Origin: Alphaproteobacteria bacterium
GTDB taxonomy: Bacteria; Pseudomonadota; Alphaproteobacteria; Micropepsales; Micropepsaceae
Direction: 5' to 3'
NCBI GenBank assembly: GCA_015654715.1
Contig: JAATGK010000469.1
Location: 1 to 5,743, forward strand
DNA length: 5,743 bases
Position 1 is the stretch's first letter, and each line of letters opens with the position of its first letter. The notes below the pieces were generated by a model. It was not told the DNA's origin and did not search any database. It worked only from the letters and a program-made list of their open reading frames with translations. This document shows positions 1 to 5,584 of this stretch, piece by piece. The position numbers were made by a program, and so were the translations under genes.

Positions 1-225
1 GAACGCGAGGACCGCGTCATTGTAGCGATGCCGCGTAGTAAGGCCGCGCATCATCCATTGTGGCCGCTCGTGAGCTCGATCCTTCGAAGGGTTCTTTTCG
101 ACCGCAACATTGATCTTGGTGCTCAATCCTCCAAAACAGCGGCCAATGACGCCAACTGCCTCCCTTTGCGGCTACGCCGATCCCGGGGGGATGACCTTCA
201 CCAAAAGCGTGGACCGACAAGGGTC
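1..225 (-). mobile_element. Decayed IS5-type transposase remnant, continuing past the left edge
   Basis: Minus-strand translation shows pieces of an IS5-family (DDE) transposase spread over two reading frames. One frame gives STLLVKV near 213-190 and later IGRCFGGLSTKI (about 143-108). The other frame gives HPPGIGVAAKGG between them. Joined, they follow the conserved middle of these transposases, usually of the form DST.VKVH..G.GA.KKGG...IGRSRGG..TKIH. The first catalytic Asp position reads Arg, a stop codon interrupts the frame, and at least one frameshift is needed, so the gene is dead. A possible RYND..LAF tail near the left edge resembles the family's RYDK..RNFLA end. That would imply an internal deletion, but this part is weak. 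No terminal inverted repeat is visible at the right end, where it abuts the integrase fragment. The family call rests on recalled motifs. Confidence 0.5.
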
Positions 226-590
226 ACTGGGCCCGCGCCATTGGCCGCTCGCCGCCGACCGAACTTGATCAGACGCTCGCGGTCTAGTTCGTTTATCTTT
301 AGGAAGCCAAGTTCGCGCTGCAGCATTTCCAGTGTTGCGTTCTTAGAACGCCCAAGCGCTTTTCCGACCTTCTTCATATCGTCGATGTGTAGATCAACGA
401 GGTGGCCAAACGTCTTCACAGACCTCGCGCGCCGAGCAACGGGAGATTTGCCACGATCAATTTCGTGCTCGACCTCAGTAGCCCATTCCCGCGCATGGCC
501 GTGGCGTAGGAAGGTCTCGCCAACATAACGCCCCTTGCGTCGGACCTGGGCGCGCCAGGCTCCTGAGGGAAGTTTCGAGAAGGTCGCCAT
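198..590 (-). pseudogene. Truncated tyrosine-recombinase (phage-type) integrase, N-terminal part only
   Basis: The ORF starts at ATG 590-588, preceded by a strong ribosome binding site AGGGAGGT (610-603) about 12 bases upstream of the start. A longer in-frame start at 626 has no such site. The 130-residue product begins MATFSKLPSGAWRAQVRRKG, typical of the arm-type DNA-binding domain of phage integrases (residues about 1-50). A helical core-binding (SAM-like) region follows (about 55-120), including the common ANGAGPVTL segment. Homology stops there: six unrelated residues and a stop follow. The catalytic domain with the R...HxxR...Y residues is absent; full-length members have roughly 330-400 residues. 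The sequence beyond the break is a transposase remnant, so the 3' end was probably lost by insertion and deletion. It can bind DNA at most and cannot recombine. Its position facing the 5' end of dusA fits the dusA-associated integrases of genomic islands. Confidence 0.8.
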
Positions 591-717
591 TGTCGAGTAC
601 ACCTCCCTTGTGCAAAACGTGTGCACTGAGGCGTCGAAACGTGGCGAAAAGCGTCGTATCGAGGGGTGTCAGAGAGTGCACACGACGGCCCCTAACCCCT
701 TGAAGGGTATATAAATA
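591..717. promoter_or_regulatory. Spacer between integrase remnant and dusA with inverted and direct repeats
   Basis: This 127-bp spacer must carry the start signals of both divergent genes. It contains a perfect 10-bp inverted repeat, CGTGTGCACT (618-627) and AGTGCACACG (675-684), with 47 bases between the arms. TGTGCA occurs at 609-614 and again 11 bases later at 620-625, about one helical turn apart, and in inverse form at 677-682. GCGTCG is repeated at 631-636 and 651-656. Such spaced repeats suit integrase or excisionase arm sites or a repressor operator, but the sequence alone cannot decide between these. A short palindrome, CCCTTGAAGGG (697-707), overlaps the dusA ribosome binding site. 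No convincing sigma-70 promoter pair was found. Confidence 0.5.
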
Positions 718-1731
718 GTGCAGGAAAAACAACAGCATAAATTTTGTATTGCGCCCATGATGGAGTGGACGGACCGGCATTGCCGGATGTTCCACCGCCA
801 GCTGTCGTCGCGGGCGCGGCTCTATACCGAGATGGTGACGGCGCAAGCGGCGATCCGCGGCAACCGGGAAATATTGCTGGGGTTCGATCCGGCCGAGCAT
901 CCGGTCGCTTTGCAGCTTGGCGGGTCGACGCCCGCGGCGCTCGCCGAAGCCGCCAAAATCGGTGCCGATTTCGGCTACGACGAAATCAACCTCAACGTTG
1001 GCTGTCCGTCCGACCGCGTGCAGTCAGGCAAGTTTGGCGCCGGTTTGATGCTGGAGCCCGATCTGGTGGCCGATTGCGTCGCCGCGATGGGCGCGGCGGT
1101 GAGTGTCCCGGTCACGGTCAAGTGCCGCATCGGCGTCGATGACCAGGACCCCGAGGTCGCACTGCGCACCTTGATCGCCAAATGCAAGACGGCGGGCACC
1201 ACGATCTTCGTCGTGCACGCCCGCAAAGCGTTGCTCCAAGGCCTGTCGCCGCGCGAGAACCGCGCCGTGCCGCCGCTCGATTACGATCTCGTTTATGCCG
1301 TGAAGCGCGAGAACCCGGACCTCACCATCGTGCTCAACGGCGGCATCACCAGCCTCGATGCGGCCGAGGAATGCTTGAAGCACGTCGACGGCGTGATGCT
1401 CGGCCGCCTCGCCTATCAATCGCCCGCCCTGCTCGCGGACGTGGACGCGAGGTTTTTCGGCGGCGCGGAGCGATCGGTCGATACGGCGCTGGCGGCGTTC
1501 GTCGACTATGCCGAGAAGAAACGCGCCGAGGGCGTGCCGCTCCATGCCATGACCCGCCATATCCTGGGCGTTTTTCATGGCCGCCATGGCGCTCGCCAAT
1601 TCCGCCGCACCCTCTCCGAGAACGCGCCGCGTTATGACGCGGGCATCGACGTGTTGCGCCAGGCCATTGCGCAGGTGGGAGCGCCGGTATCCGAAATTGC
1701 GAACGGTATTGTCGCGGAAGAGCTGGGCTAA
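718..1731 (+). CDS. dusA: tRNA-dihydrouridine(20/20a) synthase DusA
   Basis: DusA is a cytoplasmic FMN- and NADPH-dependent enzyme that reduces uridine to dihydrouridine in the D-loop of tRNA (U20/U20a). The 337-residue product has the expected family length and a TIM-barrel pattern. It shows CIAPMMEWTDRHCR (residues 10-23, FMN-binding start of the barrel), NLNVGCPSDRVQ (91-102) with the catalytic Cys96, KCRIGVDD (135-142), VVHARKA with His167, NGGI (207-210) and GVMLGR (225-230, phosphate binding). The GTG start at 718 has GAAGGG (702-707) ten bases upstream. The next in-frame start, ATG 757, would remove the first barrel strand, so GTG is preferred. The first ten or so codons are AT-rich, unlike the rest, which fits replacement of the 5' end by an integrated island. 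The stop overlaps the stop of the converging gene. Confidence 0.95.
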   Translation: MQEKQQHKFCIAPMMEWTDRHCRMFHRQLSSRARLYTEMVTAQAAIRGNREILLGFDPAEHPVALQLGGSTPAALAEAAKIGADFGYDEINLNVGCPSDRVQSGKFGAGLMLEPDLVADCVAAMGAAVSVPVTVKCRIGVDDQDPEVALRTLIAKCKTAGTTIFVVHARKALLQGLSPRENRAVPPLDYDLVYAVKRENPDLTIVLNGGITSLDAAEECLKHVDGVMLGRLAYQSPALLADVDARFFGGAERSVDTALAAFVDYAEKKRAEGVPLHAMTRHILGVFHGRHGARQFRRTLSENAPRYDAGIDVLRQAIAQVGAPVSEIANGIVAEELG

Positions 1732-2135
1732 GGTTTCAGATTGTCCGGGTATTCACCGACGCTGACCAACACGTCGATGTCGCCGCCGGCGTGACACTGC
1801 AAGGCTTGGTGCCCCGGCGCGCCGCGCGTCAATGGTCCGACCAGTTGCTGAAATTCGTACCAGCCCTCTTCGTCCATGCGCCAATGGAACACGTCGCCCT
1901 CGGCCTCGTCACGGACGATGCCTTCCGCCTCACCGACGGTTTCCAGAAGCACGGTCGTGTCGTCGACGGCCACGCAGCCGGTGATGTCGGTGAGCGCCTG
2001 CGGCCCTTCGCGCGCCGCGACCTCAGCCAGCGCCTCGTAGAGCCGCGCCATGTCGTCGGGACCGCCCCAGAGCAGGAGCTTGGGGCCCGATTGCAAGTCG
2101 CGGAAATAGCCATAGCGCAGCATGGGATCCAGCAT
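1728..2135 (-). CDS. Conserved hypothetical acidic protein, 135 aa
   Basis: I do not recognise this family. The product is soluble, acidic and without signal peptide or membrane segment. It opens with MLRYGYFRDLQSGPKLLLWGG, then a helix with many Ala and Glu (about 27-45), strand-rich stretches (52-66 and 80-98, the latter FHWRMDEEGWYEF), and ends VLVSVGEYPDNLKP. The coding frame extends further upstream inside the esterase gene, but that part reads as out-of-frame esterase sequence, so the start is set after the esterase stop. ATG 2135 is chosen, with a poor purine-rich GGGATGGG upstream; ATG 2153 and ATG 2123 are alternatives. It lies 43 bp downstream of the esterase on the same strand and is probably co-transcribed. 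Its stop codon overlaps the dusA stop on the other strand, sharing the bases CTAA. Confidence 0.75.
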   Translation of the reverse strand: MLDPMLRYGYFRDLQSGPKLLLWGGPDDMARLYEALAEVAAREGPQALTDITGCVAVDDTTVLLETVGEAEGIVRDEAEGDVFHWRMDEEGWYEFQQLVGPLTRGAPGHQALQCHAGGDIDVLVSVGEYPDNLKP

Positions 2136-2178
2136 CGTTGATGGCCGACCCATCCCAAGCCTATCACGGATTCGCGTT

Positions 2179-3165
2179 CTAGGCGGACTTGAAAAATCCG
2201 CCGCGCGCGCCCCATTTGAGGAACAGATCGGGCCAGGCCGAACAGGGCTTGCCCGCGGTACCGCCGATACCGAAGCCGTGGCCGCCTTCCTGGAAGAGGT
2301 GCAACTCGGACGGAATCTTCGCGGTCGCCAACGCTTCATACATCGCAAGGCCATTGCCGAGCGGCGGCACGATCGTGTCGTCGCCTGCCAAACAGAGAAA
2401 GGTCGGCGGCGTCGCTGCGGTAACGTGCAGCTCGCAGGAATATTTGGCGATCGCCTCCGGCGGAGGATTTTTGCCCAGAAGGTTCTCACGCGAACCGGCG
2501 TGCGCTTTATCGCTCATGGTGATGACCGGATACATCAACCCGGCAAAGGCAGGACGAGCATCGCTCCGGTCGGCTGCGTCGACCGCGGCATAGACCTTAT
2601 CGGAAAACCGCGTGATCAGTGAGGCCGCAACATGGCCGCCGGCGGAAAATCCGAGGATGCCGATGCGGCCGGAATCGACCCCATAATGGTCCGCGTACGA
2701 ACGAATAAGACGGATGGCGCGCTGGGCGTCCTGCAGCGGCACGTCGGCGCGGTTCGCCCAGCCCTCGCCCGGCAGGCGATAGCGCAGCACGAACACGGTG
2801 ACGCCGGCGGCATTGAAACGGCGCGCGGATTCGAAGGCTTCCTTGTCGAGCACTTCGCGGACATAGCCGCCGCCAGGACACAGCAAAAGTGCCGAACCGT
2901 CGGGCCGGTCGGGGCGGAAAACGGTGAGGATCGGCACGCCGACGCTTTCGACATAGCGGTCGTGAATGACATTAGCACCAGGCAAACGCTCGATGATACG
3001 GGCGGTGAGTTGAACGCCCTCGCCGCCCGGCGGCGTTGCCGGCCACAGCGGGAGGATCTCGGTGGGATCGGTCGAAATCGAACCGTCGGGCTTCATGCTT
3101 TCGGCTTTCGCCGCCATCGTCGCCAGCGCCGCTGCGCCGAGCCCCAAAACCGTACGCCTGTCCAT
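2179..3165 (-). CDS. Exported alpha/beta-hydrolase esterase (acetyl-esterase/xylan-esterase-like)
   Basis: This 328-residue serine hydrolase belongs to the acetyl esterase/lipase group often found with plant-polysaccharide genes. Such enzymes remove acetyl or similar ester groups; the substrate here is unknown. The N-terminus MDRRTVLGLGAAALA has a twin Arg followed by a hydrophobic stretch, suggesting Tat export to the periphery. Visible elements are EILPLWPATPPGG (36-48), the oxyanion-loop segment CPGGGY (96-101), VFVLRYRLPGEGW (124-136), DVPLQDAQRA (141-150), nucleophile elbow GFSAGGH with Ser174, acid AGDDTIVP (Asp263 likely) and EGGHGFG with His296. All three catalytic residues are present. 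The start ATG 3165 has GGAG six bases upstream. No sugar-degradation genes are seen nearby, so a role in polysaccharide breakdown is only family inference. It leads a likely two-gene unit with the 135-aa protein. Confidence 0.88.
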   Translation of the reverse strand: MDRRTVLGLGAAALATMAAKAESMKPDGSISTDPTEILPLWPATPPGGEGVQLTARIIERLPGANVIHDRYVESVGVPILTVFRPDRPDGSALLLCPGGGYVREVLDKEAFESARRFNAAGVTVFVLRYRLPGEGWANRADVPLQDAQRAIRLIRSYADHYGVDSGRIGILGFSAGGHVAASLITRFSDKVYAAVDAADRSDARPAFAGLMYPVITMSDKAHAGSRENLLGKNPPPEAIAKYSCELHVTAATPPTFLCLAGDDTIVPPLGNGLAMYEALATAKIPSELHLFQEGGHGFGIGGTAGKPCSAWPDLFLKWGARGGFFKSA

Positions 3166-3371
3166 GCCCGTCTCCGCTTTTTACGCCGCAAAGGTGTAGG
3201 CGCCGGGTGGGGCGAGACGCAAGCAATCGAAAAGAGAAACGGGCATGGGACAAAGGCCATGGCTCCGCACGTCCCCCAGCGCCGCGCCAGACTGGTTTTC
3301 TCACGACGCGTGCCGCAATATCATGTCAAAGTGGCCGCGGTCGAAGCGGGCGCACGACGAGGACATTGGTG

Positions 3372-3689
3372 ATGACGAAAGACGAACTAAACGCTTGGGC
3401 CTTAGCAAACGGCTGGCAAATGGTGGGCGACTTCCCCAGCCTGATGAAACCGCGAACCTTCGACACTGCCATCGTCCGCCTCGTTCTGAAGGCGACCGTC
3501 GCCAATTTGGAAATCAGAAAGCCGAACGGCAAATGGGAGAAGGTGGCGAGCGCCAGCTATTCCAAAATCATCGCCGATCCCGACGGCGGCACGCCCAGCG
3601 GCCTCAGTCTCGATACCATCAACGGCCTGTCGTCGCTGATGCACGAGAACAAAGATCAATTGGTCTTTGCCAAGTTCAAGGCGGGGTAA
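3372..3689 (+). CDS. Hypothetical protein, 105 aa
   Basis: I do not recognise this family. The ATG at 3372 is preceded by GAGGA (3359-3363) eight bases upstream, which selects it over the long in-frame extension back to 3036 that runs through the esterase gene on the other strand. An overlapping GTG at 3369 is possible. The product is small, mixed-charge and without signal peptide or membrane segment. It starts with an amphipathic helix (DELNAWALANGW), followed by strand-like stretches (TAIVRLVLKATVANLEIRK, then WEKVASASYSKI) and a C-terminal helix (LDTINGLSSLMHENKDQLVFAKF). It stands alone on its strand, divergent from the esterase with 206 bp between starts, and converges on the secreted protein gene across a hairpin. 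Codon use resembles the neighbours. That it is a real gene is fairly likely from its site, start signal and protein-like sequence. Confidence 0.65.
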   Translation: MTKDELNAWALANGWQMVGDFPSLMKPRTFDTAIVRLVLKATVANLEIRKPNGKWEKVASASYSKIIADPDGGTPSGLSLDTINGLSSLMHENKDQLVFAKFKAG

Positions 3690-3690
3690 G

Positions 3691-3733
3691 GAGAAAATAG
3701 CCCTGACGCCGTTACCCATCGTTGACGTCAGGG
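3691..3733 (-). terminator. Probable intrinsic terminator between convergent genes
   Basis: CCCTGACG (3701-3708) pairs perfectly with CGTCAGGG (3726-3733), an 8-bp stem around a 17-base loop. Read on the minus strand, the stem is followed by CTATTTTCTC (3700-3691), a T-rich tract as expected for an intrinsic terminator of the secreted protein gene; the right arm overlaps that gene's stop codon. On the plus strand the flank (TCGCAATTT) is less T-rich, so termination of the 105-aa gene here is less certain. The loop is longer than usual. Confidence 0.6.
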
Positions 3734-4333
3734 TCGCAATTTCGCGCCGGGTAGCCCTTTGGTCTCAAGCCCGATGACCTTACCGTTCTTCTGATCCACA
3801 GCGTGTTGGAACGCGCTAGCACTGGTACAGGCGTCGACGGCAGACGTACCGGCGCTGCCGGATTTGCCCGGGGCTCGCCAGATCCAGACACTGGCGGGAA
3901 CCGGTTCGAGATCGCCGGCGACCATGGTGTTCCAGCACACACTGGTGCGGCCGCTATCCATTTCCAGAAAGATGTAAGCGCCCCACTCTTGGCAGGCCCT
4001 GAAGTCGTGGCCGTCCTTCTTGCAGACGTGAACGGCAATCATGTTGTCGTAAAGCTGGATCCGATCTTCCGTGCAACCCGTCCCCCAGCATGTCGCGAGC
4101 AGTTTAAGCTGGTCCGGCTGCAACGTCGCCGCCAGCGACGCCTTGATGACCGGATCGTCCCAGAAAGTCTGCCCGGTGGGCAGCGGCAGCGTGTTGGCGT
4201 ATTTCGTCGGATAGAAGCCTTCCCATTTCTGCAACGTGCCATAGGAAACCGGTTCAGCAAAACCCGATCCGGCAACGGCGGCAACCGCGGCCACAAACCC
4301 GGCGAATTTACACAGCGACCCGAAACCAGACAT
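3728..4333 (-). CDS. Secreted six-cysteine protein, possibly Ivy-like lysozyme inhibitor
   Basis: The 201-residue product starts at ATG 4333 with GAGGG seven bases upstream; a longer frame to 4435 lacks such a site and would bury the signal peptide. Residues 1-26 form a Sec signal: SGFGSLCKF, a hydrophobic core rich in Ala and Val, and likely cleavage after GFA (26). The mature part carries six cysteines (82, 87, 104, 114, 133, 169), enough for three disulfides, so an oxidised periplasmic or external location is expected. Around 57-120 the order FWDDPVIKASLAATL, then ATCWGTGC (a CX4C loop), then strand-like IAVHVCKK recalls the layout of Ivy-type inhibitors, whose active loop is also a CX4C. 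The loop lacks the Ivy histidine and Asp, so this is a weak suggestion only. No partner gene is adjacent. A hairpin terminator follows. Confidence 0.75.
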   Translation of the reverse strand: MSGFGSLCKFAGFVAAVAAVAGSGFAEPVSYGTLQKWEGFYPTKYANTLPLPTGQTFWDDPVIKASLAATLQPDQLKLLATCWGTGCTEDRIQLYDNMIAVHVCKKDGHDFRACQEWGAYIFLEMDSGRTSVCWNTMVAGDLEPVPASVWIWRAPGKSGSAGTSAVDACTSASAFQHAVDQKNGKVIGLETKGLPGAKLRP

Positions 4334-4453
4334 CGCAAATCCCTCGCTAGCGGTACTTCCGCGCCGGTACGATATCGCGTTTCCGCTGCGGGATTGTGTT
4401 TCAACCGTCGCAACTGTGCCGACAAATGCACGCACCGGCGAATTCCGGCGGCG

Positions 4454-5515
4454 CTATTTGTCGTTGATCGACAGGTACACCAGCGTCTGGTTCATCAATA
4501 CGTGGGCGAGTTCGCCGAAAACGGCGGGGCCCGGCAGCGGATAGGGCTGCGGCGCCATAAGGTCGCCATAAGTGAAATTGTGGATGCAGTTGCACGACAG
4601 CACGGGATCGAGCTTCCGCTCGGCGGCGACGCGGATCAGCGCTTTGCGGTAGTCGGGCATCGGTGCAGCCAGGCGATAGACGCGCCCCTTCATGACCGGA
4701 GCGAAGAACTGCACCGAACGGGTTTCAGCATCGATGACACTCAAGTCGACACTGATATATTCGCCGTTCAGTTCAGTGACCAGCGGGCGGTGGAGCACGA
4801 GATTGTTGCGGACAGCGTAGGCATAGAAATCATCCCGCTGACCGTTGATGGTGCAATCTCGCACCGAGAAGCTCGGCGTGTCGAACACGATTTCGTCACC
4901 CGTGCCCGGCTCGACCAGATTGATGATGCCGACCGAGGCTTCCCGGTTCGGCGGCAGTGCTGCACGCAGCATCACGATGCGGTCGTCGGCGACTTCGGCG
5001 GTCATGCCGTTGACCACTTTCGCCGTAACCTTCAAGCGGTCGTCGACGTGGACGCCGGAAATCCATCCCATGATCGGGATGTCGCGAATACCCGGAATGC
5101 TCGCGGCGGTGAGGCTGTAGATCGAATGGATATCACTCATGCCCGGCGCAATCACGATGGAGAAGCCGTTGCGCGGCGCCTCGACGGAAATCGCCGGCAG
5201 GCGCCCGATGTCGATGAATTGCGTGGTGACCGCACGCGCGTTGACCGGCAGTTCGGAGACGAACACCTTCTCTCGTTCCACAACGCCGCCGTCCCGTGTC
5301 AGGATGTAAGGTGTGGTGCCGCCAATCCAGTTACCGCGATGCAGCTGGCGCAGCGTGTGTTCTTCGCCGGCGATATGCAGCACACAGCCCCGGTCGATCA
5401 GGGTATTGGCCTCTGCGGCCGTCACAAGCTCGTTCACAGCAGCCCTCCCATCCGCGGCCGGGTCATTTTCCCTTGGCCCAGCTTTCGGGTGCGCGTTAGC
5501 CTTGTCATCTAACAT
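4454..5515 (-). CDS. DUF6976-like protein of unknown function, 353 aa
   Basis: The start ATG 5515 has AGGA six bases upstream. The first 27 residues are polar and look disordered; no signal peptide or membrane segment is seen, so it is probably cytosolic. The body shows LHIAGEEHTLRQLHRGNWIGGTTPYILTRDGG in segments (46-77), FVSELP (85-90), NGFSIVIAPG (116-125), a strongly patterned GWISGVHVDD (150-159), IINLVEPGTGDEI (197-209), VQFFAPVMKGRVYRLA (268-283), SCNC (307-310) and a conserved-looking end FGELAHVLMNQTLVYLSI (333-350). From memory this order matches the uncharacterised DUF6976 family. The early IGGTTPY part and the late SCNC remind me of FIST sensory domains, which would suggest ligand sensing, but this is inference. 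It is 120 bp upstream of the secreted protein gene on the same strand and divergent from the permease gene. Confidence 0.75.
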   Translation of the reverse strand: MLDDKANAHPKAGPRENDPAADGRAAVNELVTAAEANTLIDRGCVLHIAGEEHTLRQLHRGNWIGGTTPYILTRDGGVVEREKVFVSELPVNARAVTTQFIDIGRLPAISVEAPRNGFSIVIAPGMSDIHSIYSLTAASIPGIRDIPIMGWISGVHVDDRLKVTAKVVNGMTAEVADDRIVMLRAALPPNREASVGIINLVEPGTGDEIVFDTPSFSVRDCTINGQRDDFYAYAVRNNLVLHRPLVTELNGEYISVDLSVIDAETRSVQFFAPVMKGRVYRLAAPMPDYRKALIRVAAERKLDPVLSCNCIHNFTYGDLMAPQPYPLPGPAVFGELAHVLMNQTLVYLSINDK

Positions 5516-5584
5516 ACCAATTCCTAAACAACGCTTGCCTTGCCCAGACGTTGGGATTGAACTGCCGCAAAAGCGGGACGCAGC

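Noticed and set aside
709..717. TATATAAAT as a -10 promoter element for dusA
   Set aside because: Transcription would begin after the GTG start at 718 and no suitable -35 is found upstream, so it is more likely just AT-rich leader sequence.
1024..1599. Minus-strand open frame of 191 codons inside dusA
   Set aside because: It is the antisense shadow of a clear DusA coding sequence and has no recognisable domain.
2136..2489. N-terminal extension of the 135-aa gene into the esterase
   Set aside because: The extension is out-of-frame esterase sequence rich in Arg, Ser and Pro with no coding character; starts near the esterase stop fit better.
2632..3372. Plus-strand open frame of 246 codons opposite the esterase
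   Set aside because: The opposite strand encodes a full esterase with catalytic triad; the plus-strand frame is compositionally odd and lacks motifs.
4434..4456. Possible terminator after the DUF6976-like gene
   Set aside because: The CCGGCG repeats there are mostly direct and no T-rich tract follows on the minus strand.
3803..5512. Long plus-strand open frame of 569 codons
   Set aside because: It runs antisense through the secreted protein and DUF6976-like genes, is rich in Arg, His and Asp as typical of GC-rich shadow frames, and shows no family motif; the minus-strand products have a signal peptide, conserved motifs and good start sites.
5565..5576. CCGCAAAAGCGG small hairpin before the permease gene
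   Set aside because: Only four base pairs with a four-base loop; too weak to call a regulatory structure.
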